Source of the DNA: Phylloscopus collybita
Taxonomy: Eukaryota > Chordata > Aves > Passeriformes > Phylloscopidae
Direction of reading: 5' to 3'
NCBI GenBank assembly: GCA_027886175.1
Contig: JAJNNQ010000011.1
Span: forward strand, 6,138,001 to 6,202,000
Length of the DNA: 64,000 bases
Of this stretch, positions 26,111 to 37,020 are shown in pieces. The position numbers and the translations under genes were made by a program. The notes under the pieces are model-generated. The model was not told where the DNA came from, did no database searches, and saw only the letters and a program-made list of their open reading frames with translations. The first letter of the stretch is position 1; each line of letters begins with the position of its first letter.

Positions 26111-26253
26111 CTAGAAACTCCATCTCTCACTAGTGGGCTCACTTTATGAAAAGGCTTCCACTATTGGAATAACTGGTAATTTTTCTAGAACCAGATGGGA
26201 AAAGCGATTCTCACCCCTACATTTCAGCAGAATTTTGTCCCACAAAGAGATGG

Positions 26254-26586
26254 ATGTGTGCCAAACAAACACCCTTAGAATTGTGTTGTCAGCAAGAGTA
26301 TATTGGTAACCACCTCCTGAGCCTAAGAGCTGACAATGTCGCAATCACAAAGGAATGTGATCATGAATTTGCATCTGACTGCTGGTATAATTTCACCTTA
26401 ACCAAACTGACTTACGTAACATGCAGTTGGTATAATAACCCAATCAAAGGGCTTTCTTTTAGGTTCAAAATAAACGCCATAACCCAATCCGTTACGACCC
26501 CTACCACTACTCAAACACAACCACCTATGGTTCTTAGCCCAAACATTTATGGTGTTGGATCATACATTGCTGCCAACCGCTGGTGA
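26254..26586 (+). other. Unrecognised 110-codon open frame, possibly an ERV envelope fragment
   Basis: From ATG 26254 to TGA 26584-26586. It has several cysteines, one NFT glycosylation-type site (DCWYNFTLTK), a CSWYNN motif and a Thr/Gln/Pro-rich end. It lies between LTR-like pieces, which suggests an ERV env or accessory fragment, but no family is recognised and there is no splice evidence. Confidence 0.3.
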
Positions 26587-26599
26587 CCGCTCTAGTGGT

Positions 26600-27205
26600 C
26601 ACTCGGGTGCCGCGAATCTTCCCCAGCGAGACCGTCCCGGGAATGGGTGGCTCGGGCTTCTTAGGGGCACAGGCACTCAGCTGTGATTTCGCTCTTGTGA
26701 AGCTGCTCCAAGCTGCTCTTGCCCTAACAGCTCTTTTGTGAAGCTGCTCTTAGCGGCTCTCCCTGGCAGCTCTTCTCCAGGCGATGCAGGAATGAGCAGG
26801 AGGCAGACATCCAGTCGAGAAGGCTCTTTATTTCTCAGGGACGGACGACCGAAGGCGAACAATGGGGTGAAAACGGGGGGTTATATAGGGTTTAGGGAAG
26901 GCGGGGCTGACAATGTGGACCAATCACGAGAGGGAACCAATCAGGGAGAGGATCCAAAATGAACCAATCAGGGAAGAGGAAAAACTAGGAAGTGGGGAAA
27001 CAACCAATGTGGGGTAACAAATTAACATGGAGCCTCAAGGGCTCATGGGGTGAAACATTTTGGTCTCCCTACTGGAAACTCAGTCTCCCAAGGAGACTTC
27101 CCTGTGGGGAGCTCTGCCATTGTGCATTCAGCTTATACGCTGTGCTCTCTCCATGGCAGGGCAAGCTCCCTTGTGGTAACCTCAAGGGTTACCACAATCA
27201 TCCAC
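26600..27205 (-). mobile_element. ERV LTR
   Basis: On the minus strand there is a CCCTATATAA TATA box (26881-26890) and, about 50 bp downstream, AATAAA (26827-26832), followed by a repeated AAGCTGCTC/GAGCAGCTT region. The element adjoins the broken end of the gag remnant at 27234. Its sequence differs from the LTR at 30.8-31.2 kb, so it is from another family or insertion. Confidence 0.6.
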
Positions 27206-27233
27206 CTGCTTCTCAACAGCTGCAGAAAGCTTC

Positions 27234-29526
27234 TCAACAAAGTCCAAAAATGACTCTTTTGACCCCTGGACTATGGTCACAAATCTCTGTTTTGGAGCAG
27301 CTAATGGTTTTCACCAACGCTGCAATTCCTGTTTTCTGGCACTGCTCCAGCACAAGGTGGTGAAAGGTAGCCTGAAGATCAGGGTCAGCGTATTGGCCAA
27401 CACCTGTGAACACATCAACCCCAGCTGCATGCCTGAGGTCCTGTGGAGCCAATTGACTATTCTGTGCAATCACCTTGATAGCCAATCGATTCCAATTTTG
27501 CTCGAACACCTCAAGCTGAACAGGCCGGAACAACACCTGAGCGATGTGCCTGATACCGTATGGTGCCAACAGATCTGCACTCGGGACACGAATCATCTGC
27601 ATCACCTCTGGAGAACCCAGACCATACTTGGCTACCTTCTCCTGTAGGTCTACTACAGCTTTCCATGCTTAGACATGGTGGGTGCCAGACTGTCCTGTGG
27701 TAGGATTACCCCTAAGCACAGGAAAAGCCTGAACAACTCCTTGCAAGGTGACAGGATCTGTCTGGATCTGCTCTGTGGATGTCACAGGAACAGACACAGA
27801 TACCTGTCCAGGGTTCTCAGCACCCAATATCACATCCTTTTCAGTGCTAGCAGAGCCAGAAGGAACCTCTCCACTCCCCACGAGACGCTCTACAATGTCC
27901 CAGTGCCCCACTTCAAAAGCTTTGGATTTCACTTCATCCCAGAAAGGCTTAGGGTCCCTGGGACAGACCGTGATCTGGCATGGGGGTAGGGTCCAGTGAC
28001 TGGCCAAAGAGAGAGCACCAACTCAGGGCCCCCTCCTTCGAGCAATCACAGGTGTCGTGGCAGCTGTGTTGCCCCCAACCCGATCATGAATACCGGGGGG
28101 GCCATAGACACGGCAGTCCCAGACTCACTAGAGGTTGGGGGTAGTGCAGCCACCAGAGCCACACCAGCCGCTGTGGAAGTTCCTGGTGCCTGCGACACGG
28201 AAGCAGCAGATGCATCCGAAACCGACGCGGGGCAAGGGGCGGCGAAGGAGATTCGGTGCCGCCCACACCCTGCACCGGGGGGGAGCTGGCGTGGGGGTGT
28301 TTGCTAGAACCGATAAGGATTTGGCACCAGTCCCGCCTGGAGCCAGGAGAGCAGACGCAGGGGCAGCCGGGGCTTGCACTGCCCCGGCACCATTCCCTGG
28401 CACCGTGAACATGTATGGGGTGGGAGCGGCCGACTGAGCCGCAGCCCCACTCCCGCCCAGCACTGCAGGAAGAGACAGTGGAGCCTTGGTGCGAGGGCGC
28501 ACGGAAGGCGCTGCTCGCATCGGGCAGAGGGGAGTGAGCTGACCCCCCACCAGGACAAAATCGGTGAACAAATCCACCAAAACCGCGGCTGCTGGCGTTT
28601 CCACCGACTACACGTGTGCTGATGCTGCCGCTGGCTGCGCAGGCACAGTGGGCAGCGAGGAGCTGGGAGAGGACCCACCTGCCCCCCCAATGGCAGGGGC
28701 GAGTTGCGGTGGGGGCGCGGCGCCGCCACCAACCGGGGCGGTTACCACGACATCGGCATTGCCCAAAGGGCACCGTGTAGACACACCGCAGTGCAGGCAC
28801 TTAGTTGTGACCGATCCCTGCAAACCTGACTCTGCCAGTGGTGCTGGCAGAGCCACCAGCTGTGTGCCCCCCCTACTGCCACAAACACACAGGGGATGGG
28901 CTGTTCTCTGCCTCCGCACGCGCTCCCACACGCTGCAGGACACAGGGTCAGGGGGGTGCCACTGGACATCTGTGCCACGGTGCAGGGGGCTCCAAACCCC
29001 TCCCCAAAGGTCAAAATCCTGGGGAGAAGCAGAAGGCGAACTGAACATGGTGTCTTGGGCAGGGGTGATTCCAATCCACGGCTAGGTTCACGGTCTGGCT
29101 CCGCTCCTTTGCTGTCTATGCCCACAAGGTTTCCGTCTTCCGTTCCTGCATCCGACTTAGATTGCTTAGAGCGCTGTCTCCGTTTTCAGAAACTGCAGAA
29201 CTTGGGTTTGAACTGGAAAGTGAACTAGAAGAACCTCCAGAACTTTTGAGCACCATGGCCAATCTCTTCCAGGTTATTATTAAATTTGCCACGTCTGCAT
29301 TACCAGAATATAGAGTCTCATGCAGACTGTCTCCCAGAGAATGCCACAATGTCTTCAACAGTGCTTTCTCTGCATTTGGAAAAATGCTGTGCTCTTTTCC
29401 CCAGAGATAAAGGGCTTTAAATTGTTCTCTGGGGATTTTTGCCTCTTTTTGCTCCAAGAGACTTTCCCAGAGCTCCAGGACCAGATCATCTTCTGGGTCT
29501 AGCAGAGGAATTACCATTTTTGCCAA
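27234..29526 (-). pseudogene. Betaretrovirus-like (ERVK) gag remnant
   Basis: On the minus strand an intact N-terminal matrix-like frame (29526-29116, beginning MAKMVIPLLDPEDDLVLELW) is followed by Pro/Ala-rich sequence in shifting frames (28800-27669), then capsid sequence (27605-27234) with SADLLAPYGIRHIAQVLF and FTGVGQYADP motifs typical of betaretroviral CA. Frameshifts break it and it ends at the neighbouring LTR, with no pol or env. Non-functional. Confidence 0.75.
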
Positions 29527-29974
29527 AATTTTGTCTCCTTAACGGAGAGAAAAACGAACTGGCAAGAGCTCGCGGGCCGGTTTTTACTGAAAAACCCTTC
29601 TTTTTTTCTTTAAATAGAGGAGGGTACGGTTTTACCTTGTTCCCATGGCTGCAATCACGTCGGCGTCCACCACATGACGCTGTTCAAGGTTACAATGACA
29701 CGGACTCCGAACTTTTCAGAAGGCTGAAATGACACTAAATCTTTTTTACCTGGGAATTTCTTCCCTTTATACTATTTTACAAAGAACCACACAAAGGGGT
29801 GGAAGAAAGACAAACTTCTTCAACTACATTGGTCAAGTCAGAGGGACATGAAGAAGAAGTCCCTCCTAGGGACAGGAATGTAAACATGGGATACAGTTAG
29901 GAAAACGTGTCTCTTGTTGACAGAACAGTATCTGGGAAAAAGTTTCAGAGAAACCAAAACATCACAGCACGAAC
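29527..29974 (-). other. ERV leader region and unassigned sequence
   Basis: Lies 5' of the gag start on the minus strand. It belongs to the leader between the PBS at 30.75 kb and gag. No gene seen. Confidence 0.4.
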
Positions 29975-30232
29975 CATGGCTACACTCCCCCACTTACAAG
30001 CCCCTGCAAGCCCAGGTTCTGTGCCTTTTTCTGTCCCTGACCCTCTGGGCAATAAACACCTTTGGAAATCACCCAGAAGGCCTCTCCCTGTCCCTTGTCC
30101 CTGCCCTGGATGCGTGCCACCTGTGCTATAGAGCAGCTGTGCCCTGCAGCTGCACCCCGGATTGCCTGGCTTTCTGGGGGCAGCCCACTCCTGGCGCCGG
30201 TGCTGGGAGCTGGCTGGGCTGAAGAACATCGT
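29975..30232 (+). mobile_element. LTR fragment of the 41.2/61.0-kb family, nested in the ERVK leader
   Basis: Near-identical to the 3' part of the LTRs at 41166-41841 and 60986-61668, including GGGCAATAAACACC (AATAAA 30051-30056) and the GGCTGAAGAACA end. It is opposite in orientation to the surrounding ERVK. The sequence to 30480 is unlike the other two copies. Confidence 0.75.
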
Positions 30233-30748
30233 TATGGTGTCCGGCTCCCAAAGCCACGCAGTGTCCGGTGTTCACGCCATTTCCTTTAATTGCCACCGTA
30301 ACTGTCCCCCATGTAGAGAGGTGGCCGCAAGCTCCAGCATCACCATCCCCAGCAAGATTAAAAAGTCTCTGCCCCACCGCTTGCCAGGCTTCGAATTGTA
30401 GGGGCCCACAAAGGGGAAAATTTTTGACATGGTCAGACACCCAGTGCACCCAGGTTTGACACGGTCAGACACCCAGGATGTTTAACTTCGCATCAGCCAT
30501 ACTAACAGACTGCTGATGTACGAGCTGCCGTACCTGGCCCAGGCTCCTGCTTTGCTCCAGGGATATTCCTCCTCCCATACTTGCTCTCACTGGTCTACTC
30601 ACCCTCCAGGTGAGGTGTGTGCACTTCCAATTCCTTGAGTTCCTCTCCTGAACTCTTCCCAGATCCTATTGCTGGACTTCCCAGTCGGTTCCTTGATCCA
30701 GTGGGAGTTGCCACCAGAGCAGTCTGCACACCCTGTGTCACCTTAAAG
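30233..30748. other. ERV leader sequence
   Basis: Between the nested LTR fragment and the PBS. A CATGGTCAGACACCCAG-type word is repeated at 30427 and 30460. No coding sequence is recognised. Confidence 0.35.
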
Positions 30749-30766
30749 GTCCCTGTTTAGGCGCTA
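30749..30766 (-). other. Retroviral primer binding site (Lys type)
   Basis: On the minus strand TAGCGCCTAAACAGGGAC matches the canonical tRNA-Lys PBS at 16 of 18 positions. It lies 2 nt after the CA end of the LTR. Confidence 0.75.
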
Positions 30767-30768
30767 TT

Positions 30769-31171
30769 TGTAGCAATGGGGAACAAAGCAACACGGACCC
30801 CCTTAGGCATCCGAAGGAGATCAATTTATTGTAGAAATTGCACCCTTTTTATACCTCTAATCTCTACCTGATATAACTGAAACCAAACCAAGACCTAACA
30901 GAACTAAACAGGAAGAAGGGACCCACTGGCTGGCCCAGCTGCAGTGCTGCTGCCCACACGTCCTGCTGTGCAATCACCGTTCTGATCACATCTGATCTGC
31001 TGTCCAGGCCTCCCTCCAGCCAATCACAACCTCACTTCAACCATCACTCAGCTGAATCTCTCCTCACTCCCAACTGCCTCTCACCTCTCAATTGACTTCC
31101 AACCGTCCAGCCCACAGCTCTTCCTTTCCTATGGGGCCTTCTGGTGAGCGTAAACCATAAACACTTTTACA
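30769..31171 (-). mobile_element. 5' LTR of the ERVK-like provirus
   Basis: On the minus strand it begins TGTAAAAGTG and ends CTACA, with a TATA box (plus TTTTATAC, 30847-30854) and AATAAA (30825-30830). It is followed by the Lys PBS and, after 1.2 kb interrupted by another LTR, gag. It lies 30-40 bp from the MHC class I polyadenylation signal. Confidence 0.65.
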
Positions 31172-31207
31172 TTTATAACCCTAAACCCTAAATCGCCCCA
31201 AGCAGGA

Positions 31208-31213
31208 TTTATT
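31208..31213 (-). promoter_or_regulatory. Polyadenylation signal of the MHC class I gene
   Basis: AATAAA on the minus strand, 189 bp past the stop codon at 31402. Confidence 0.7.
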
Positions 31214-31401
31214 GCCCAAAGCAGGAAAATTTCACACCAGAACTAAAGCATTGGGAATATCTCTGCCAATACATTGGAAAATGGGAAATTGATCCGTTAG
31301 CAAAAGCTGAGGGGTGTGTGGGAGCAGCGGGATGAGCTCTGCTGGCAGCTCTTGGCTTTCCCGGGAAGAGGAAAGGAGCTGGATCCAGCTCCATGGATCG
31401 T

Positions 31402-34400
31402 TCAGGCGGTGGTTCCTGCAGGGATGAGAGAGGATCACAGTGTCACCCTGTCCCTGTCCCCATCAAACAGAATGGACCTGGCTGTAGAGCCCATGGAGAG
31501 CAGGAGCTGCTCCAGAATCCCACCTGATTCCACCTCAATCCTGTCCCAATCCCTCTCTGGAATCCCAACCTGATCCTGTTCCATCCATCTCACACCATCC
31601 CAACTAATCCTGCACTGGAATCCTGCCTTGATCCAGAATCCCACCTGATACTGCCCCCTCCCTCCTGCCCCAGTCCTGCCCCATTCCATCCCACCTGATC
31701 CTTGTCTGGAATCCAGCCCTGATCCCTCTCCATCCATCTTGCACCAATCCTGCTCCATCCATCCAACCTGATCCTGCTCTGAATCCAGCCCTGATCTCAC
31801 TCTACAATTCCATCTGATCCTTCTCTGGATCCCTACTCTGATCCAGAATTCCTCCCAGATCCCAGTCTGTCCATCCTAACCCAACCTCCCTCTGGAGTCC
31901 CACCGGGATCCCGCTCCGTACCTGTGGTCGAGCCGTTGGTTCCCACATCTCCTCCTGCAGAAAGAGAAAATCCATGAGATTCCAGCACGGATCACACATT
32001 GGGATTAACCCCAGGATCCATCCTGGGAATCGCACAGAGGGGATCCAGAGCTGGATCCGCCACTGGAACTCACTGGCTGCCATGTTGTATCCATCCCTGT
32101 CCCTCCTCCCTGTGGAAAAACAGTGGGATCAGCGTCAGTGGCGCAGGATTCCTGGAATGGTGCTAGGTGGATCCGTGCCCCTTCCCGACCCCCATCCCGT
32201 GTGTTACCGGATTGGAGCTTCCAGACAGTGAATCCAATGAGGGCGATGAGGATGAGGATGGCAGCGATGACGGACACAGCGACCACCACGGTGAGATTCC
32301 CGCCAGGTGTCGGCTCTGGGAAACGTGGGATAGTGAGGAGGGGAAGGGGAATCCCCATTTGGGAATTCCCCATTCCCAATTCCCACATTCCCAGCCTCAC
32401 CCCAAGCGAAGATCCCGGGCTCCGGCATTCCGGGATGCTCCACCCTGCACCGGTACTGCTCCCGCTCCTCCGGCAGCGCCTCGATCCTGGCCCAGGTGTG
32501 GAAGGTGCCGTCGCTGTTGGGAACGACCCCGCCCCACTCCGTCTCCTGATCCCAGATGTCATCCCCCTTCATCCAGTTGACTGCGATGGTTCTGGGGTAG
32601 AATCCGTACGCGTGGCAGGACAAGATCAGCGTCCCGTGTTCCTCCCTTCCGGACACATGGACATCAGGGGGCTCTGGAATGGGATAGCGGTGAGATGCAC
32701 CCATGGAATTCCATGGGAATGGGATGGGGGTGACATCTAACCATGGAATTCCCACAGGAATTACCGTGTTCCCCAATCCTCCATTCCCAAATCCCAAATT
32801 CCCACCCACCTTTGCGCTCCAGCTCCTTCTGCCCGTATCCAACGTATTTCTGGAGCCATTCCGGGCACTCGTGCTTCAGGTAATTTGTCCATCTCTCAGC
32901 CGCAATCCCTTCATGTTCCAAGCGCCTCCTGGTGATCTCAGCAGCGCCGTCGGCCGCCACGAATCTCCCGGATCCCAGATCAAAGGAGATGGTATCCCGC
33001 CCGTCGTAGCCATGCCGGAAGGATCCACGGACGCTCCCGTCAGACAGGAGCTCACAGCCAGAAACTCGCAAAAATGTGTGGAGACCTGGGGGGATTGTAC
33101 CCACAGAGCCACATGGAATTGTGTTCCAGCCCCACAGAGCCCCATTCCAGCCTTATGGAGCCCATGGATGCACATCCCAACCCCATGGATTCCAAACTGG
33201 CCCCACAGATCACATCCCAGCCCCATGGATCCATGTCCCAAAACCATGGATCACAAGATATCCAATACCAGCCTAATGGATCCCCATCTCAGCGCCTTGG
33301 GGCCCTGTGAATCCACATCTGAGACCTACAGATCCCATCCCAGCCCCATGGATCCCATCCCAGCCCCATGGATCCCATCCCAGCCCCGTGGATCCCATCC
33401 CAGCCCCACAGATCCCATCCCAACCCCACAGATCCCCCCACTCACCCCTGCTCTGGTTGTACCGGTCCCGCAGCGTCTCCAGGTTCAGAGCAGCCACGTG
33501 CTGGTTCCCCACAGCAATCTGGGTCTGCCCATCCCAATATCCCGGCTCAGCTCCATCCTTCATCCACTGCGTCAGCGGCTCCGTCCGGCCCCGCTCGCTG
33601 TCGTAGCGTGTGAAGGGGATCCCATCCACGAACCCAATGGTCATGAACTGGGGGATCTCCGGGCTGGGCTCTGACACAGCCACTTGCAGGTAATGCAGGG
33701 AGTGGAGAACTGGGGGGACACGGAGATTTGGGGGGGTTGAGGGGGTCCTGGATCAATGAAAGGGGAAACTGGGAGAGCTGGGAAGGGGTTTGGGGATCCC
33801 AGGGCCAAGGAAAGGGTTTGCAGGGGTGGGAGAGGTGGGATGGACAGGAAAGGGCGTGCAGAGGGGTCCTGGTGTCCAGGAATGGGGGCTCAGGGGGTTC
33901 CAGGGTTATGGAAGGGGGACGGGGGTGCAGGGACTGGGAGAGGTGGGGTGGGGGTTCCAGGGGATCCCCAGTGCCAAGGAAAGAGGGGTCACAGGGTGGG
34001 GAGACCTGACATGGCTCAAATGGGGAGTTTGGGGGTCCTTGATGCAGAGGAAAGGAGGAGCTGAGAACTGAGAAAAGCAGGAATGGGGGTCCAGGGTGTC
34101 TCAGGGTCAAGGAAAACGGATTGGGGAAGGCAGGATGGATGGGAAAGGGGGTGCAGGGAGGGGATTGGTGCAGGTTAAGGGGCTGTAGGGGGGTCCCAGT
34201 CCCCAGGGATGGAAATTCAGGGGGATCCCAGAGCCCAGAATCCCCCCTGGCATAGTCCATGACCCCCAGGGACCCTCCCGGACCCCCTGGGACCCCCCAT
34301 GCAGAGGGTGAAGAACTGGGGGGACGCAGAGATTGGGGGGCCTGGGGGTGTCCAAGGGTCAGGAAGCGGAACCGGGAGAGCCGGGAAGGGTCCAAGGGTC

Positions 34401-35291
34401 AAGGGAGGGACTGGGAGAGGCGGGATGGGGGATCCGGGGGGTCCCTGTGCCCACCAAAGGGGGGTCCGGGGGTCCCCGGTGTTGAGGGAAGCGGGGTCTG
34501 GGAGCTGGGAAAGGCAGGACTGGGGGTCCAGGGGGTCCCTGGGTCACGGGCAAGGGGGGTCTGGGGCTGGGAGAGGCGGGCGGGTCCCGGAGGCGCAGCC
34601 GGGGCAGCGGGAAAGAGAAAGTGACCGAGGGAACGCGCTGGGGGAGGGGACGGGGGAAAAGGGGAATTCCAGGGAGTTCCTCTGGATCCCATTGGATCCC
34701 CGCTGCGACCCCCCTGAAACCCCCGGGACCCTCTGGGACCCCGTTTGGGGAAGCGGCGGGAGTGGAAAACGGGGGGGACACGGAAAGCTGGGAGATCTGG
34801 GGGGTCCAAAGGTCAAGGAAAAGGGCGAGACCGGGCTCTGGGAAAAGCGGGATGCCCGAAAAGGGGGTGCGGGGGGGTCCCAGGGCACTGACGGGGGTGC
34901 GGGGGGGGCCCAGTCCCGGATCAGGGGGTGCAGGGGGGTCCCGGTGCCCGGAAATGGAGATCCAAGGGTGTCCCAGTGCCCAGGAAAGGGGGTTCAGGGG
35001 GGTTTCCCTGCCAAGGAACGGGGGTTTAGGGGGTCCCGGTGCCAGATCAGGGGGTACAGCGGGGTCCCGGTGCTGGGGAAGGGGATGGAGGGGGCTGCTC
35101 GGACAAAAATGGGGCTTCGGGGGAGTTTCCGTGCCCGGGAATGGAGATCTCGGGGATTCCCAATGCCCGGAAATGGAAGTTCAGGGGGGTCCCGGTTTCG
35201 GGGGGTCCCACTCACCTTTGGCCGCGCCCCCGGGGTCCCCCAGGAGCCCCAGGAGCCCCAAGAGCAGCCCCGGCCCCAGCGCTGGAGCCAT
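31402..35291 (-). CDS. MHC class I alpha chain, complete, 8 exons
   Basis: Presents peptides at the cell surface with beta-2-microglobulin. Exons: 35291-35216 (signal peptide), 33709-33446 (alpha-1), 33085-32810 (alpha-2), 32673-32401 (alpha-3), 32315-32208 (membrane span), 32109-32074, 31954-31922 and 31415-31402 (tail and TGA). Every junction keeps phase 1 and has GT/AG; the product is 359 residues. Seen: YWDGQTQ and RDRYNQS (N-glycosylation site; Arg84 as in non-mammals) in alpha-1; the SGC and HEC cysteine pair in alpha-2; LSCHAYGFYP and YRCRVEHPG in alpha-3; a span of about 25 hydrophobic residues; a tail with GYN. Peptide-end residues kept: Y7, Y59, R84, T143, Y159, W167, Y171. The usual K146-W147 is Arg-Leu. 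Intron 1 (1.5 kb) is G-rich and repetitive. The frame is fully open, so it is probably expressed; whether it is classical is uncertain. Confidence 0.95.
31440..31920. repeat. ATCC/CATCC-rich degenerate repeat in the last MHC intron
   Basis: Irregular units such as CCTGATCCTG and CCATCCATC fill the intron between exons 7 and 8 of the class I gene. Confidence 0.6.
33230..33445. repeat. 20-bp minisatellite in MHC intron 2
   Basis: Head-to-tail CCCAGCCCCATGGATCCCAT units, with four near-perfect copies at 33344-33420 and decayed ones on both sides. Confidence 0.85.
33715..35205. repeat. G-rich repeat array in MHC intron 1
   Basis: Units of GGGGGTCC(A/C)GGGGG type. Copies of the exon-2 acceptor context (plus GAACTGGGGGGACAC-like) recur at 34314 and, diverged, at 34757, so the intron grew by duplication of segments that included the exon 2 border. 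Confidence 0.7.
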
Positions 35292-35397
35292 CGCGCTGCT
35301 CCGCTGCGGCCCCGCTCCCAGCCCGGACGCCGCTCCCAACTCTGGCCCCGCCTTCGGAACGCCTCCGGCCTCGCCATTGGCGCCGAGATTTCGTGCT

Positions 35398-35441
35398 AGC
35401 CAATAGGGGCCCTCTGTGTCAGTGACGTCACCGGTCGCCGG
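35398..35441 (-). promoter_or_regulatory. MHC class I X2/Y-type promoter
   Basis: On the minus strand a perfect CRE/X2 box TGACGTCA (35430-35423) is followed 17 bp later by an inverted CCAAT Y box TATTGGC (35405-35399), about 105 bp upstream of the start codon. A CCCGGCGACCGG sequence immediately 5' is a possible X1. In other vertebrates such modules bind RFX, CREB/ATF and NF-Y and recruit NLRC5/CIITA. The role here is inferred. Confidence 0.75.
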
Positions 35442-35469
35442 GCAGATCCCGGTCTCGCAGGTTCGGACG

Positions 35470-36055
35470 CGGAAGCGAAGGAGCCCGAGGGAGCGCGCGG
35501 GGGGGGAGGGGACGGGGGAATTCCCGAGAATTCGTCTGGATCCCTCTGGATCCCCGCTGCGACCCCCTGGAGCCCTCTGAGAACCACCTGGGACCCCCTT
35601 AAGAAAGCGCTGGGAGTGGAGAACTGGGGGAGACACGGAAATTTGGGAGATCTGGGGGTGCAAAGGTGAAGGAAAAGGGCGGGTCTGGGGTCTGGGAAGG
35701 GCGGGATGGCCGGGAAGGGGTGCGGGGGGTCTCAGTGCCGGATAAGGGGGTGCAGGGGGTCCCCATACCCAGGAACGGAGGTTTGGGGGGGGGCCGGGGT
35801 CAAGGAAGGGGGGTGAGGGCACTGGGAGAGGCGGGATGGGGGGTCCAGGGGGTCCCTGTGCCCAGGAAAGGGAGTGCGCGGGTCCCCGGTGTTGAGGAAA
35901 GTGGAGGGTGGGGGCTGGGAAAGGCAGGAATGGGGGTCCAGGGGGTCCCGGAGTCAAGGAAAAGCGGGGGTTGGGATCCCCGAGAGGGGCAGGGCCGGGA
36001 AAGGGGGTGCGGGATGGCGTTGGTGCTGGATAAGGGGGTGCAGGGGGGTCCCGGT
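35470..36055 (-). pseudogene. Relic of MHC class I intron 1/exon 2 border upstream of the MHC promoter
   Basis: Repeats the sequence plan of 34575-34900. At 35611-35625 the plus strand reads GGAGTGGAGAACTGG, which on the minus strand is the exon 2 acceptor plus its first 13 nt; beyond that the coding sequence is gone. Probably the remnant of a neighbouring class I gene or a local duplication. Confidence 0.55.
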
Positions 36056-36374
36056 GCGTGAGAACGGAGGGTTTGGGTTGTGCCGTGTCCGCGCCGTGTT
36101 CCCCGTGCCCTGAGGGCGCTGCGGGAGCGGCTGCCCGCGGTCTCCTTCCCGCGGCTGCCTGGGCAGGAGCCGGGGCCGGAGCAGCGCTGGCTGTGTCCCG
36201 GTTCCTGCGGGTAGGACAGAAGCGGCTGCCCCGTGCCCGGGCGCTGCGCCGGGGCCGCCTCCGAGCTCCGCCGCCGCCTCCCCGGGCTCCGGCCGCTGCC
36301 GCCGCTCCCGGGCCCGCACAGACGCTCCAACAACGGCGCCGCCGCAAAGCCAGGGCCGCGCTTCTGCCCTCTGT

Positions 36375-36425
36375 GCCCAATCAGCGCGCAGCGAGGCCAG
36401 GAGTGACGGCACCATCAGCCAATGG
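36375..36425 (+). promoter_or_regulatory. CRE/CCAAT promoter module, unit 2 copy 1
   Basis: CCCAATCAGCGCGCAG, spacer, GAGTGACGGC, then CAGCCAATGG. Confidence 0.6.
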
Positions 36426-36625
36426 CAGCGATCCAGGGGCGGGCTCTGCACACGGCTCAGTGAACCCGCCCCCACTGTCACCCCTCTGTGGGCGTGGCTA
36501 AGAGCCCGTCGGCGTTGATTGACAGGCTCCGCAGAGCGGCGGCCTCGGGCCCGCACAGACGCTCCACCAATGGCGGCTCTGCTGCGCCAGAGGGGCGGGA
36601 CGCGGGCTTCTGCCCGCTCTGCTCT

Positions 36626-36673
36626 GCCCAATCAGCGCGCAGAATCGAAGAGTGACGGCGGAACCAGCCAATC
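36626..36673 (+). promoter_or_regulatory. CRE/CCAAT promoter module, unit 2 copy 2
   Basis: CCCAATCAGCGCGCAG, spacer, GAGTGACGGC, then CAGCCAATCC, 250 bp after copy 1. Confidence 0.6.
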
Positions 36674-37020
36674 CCGGCGAGGGGCGGGCTGTGCAGACGG
36701 CCCGCCCTCCCCTCCCTCTCCCCTCACTCCGCCATTTCCCGCAATCCCGCAGCTCCCAGCGCCCTCAGGTCCCGCTCCCCCCGAGCTCCCGGCGGTTCCG
36801 GGCAGCAGCGGTTCCTTGGCCTCCTGCCCGGGCCGGGCCCAGCGCCGGGGCCGCTCCTCAGCGCAGCTTTCGCAGAGATTCAGCCGCAGTTCAGCCCGAG
36901 GGAGCCGAGTCCCTGCCCCGTGCAGAGCCCGTCTAAAGCGCCGCTTCTTTCTTCTCCGCTCTTCTGTCTCCGGGGCTCTCGGGACGGTTCCTGAAGGACT
37001 CGGCAGGGCCGCTGCAGGAG

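Larger units (their letters stand above)
36060..37020 (+). promoter_or_regulatory. CpG-island promoter region, unit 2
   Basis: Dense CpG. The part at 36064-36240 (GTGTCCGCGCCGTGTTCCCC and following) is shared with unit 3 (53090-53210, inverted) and unit 4 (56335-56475). It carries two CRE/CCAAT modules and a CCGCCATTTCCC initiator-like site at 36729. It probably drives ZNF-b, whose coding exons begin 1.5 kb further on. Confidence 0.6.

Noticed and set aside
28084..28800. Long Pro/Cys-rich minus-strand frame
   Set aside because: Frame-shifted translation of the Pro/Ala-rich part of the ERVK gag; included in that remnant instead of a separate gene.
31175..31195. Telomere-like CCCTAAACCCTAAA at the MHC 3' side
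   Set aside because: Only two 7-bp units and not the vertebrate TTAGGG repeat; most likely chance.
34299..35399. 366-codon plus-strand frame across MHC intron 1
   Set aside because: Gly/Arg-rich translation of the G-rich tandem repeats; it runs over the antisense of exon 1 and the promoter, with no protein-family features.
35181..36380. 399-codon minus-strand frame upstream of and including MHC exon 1
   Set aside because: Only its last part (35291-35216) is the signal-peptide exon; the rest is C-rich repeat and CpG island read by chance.
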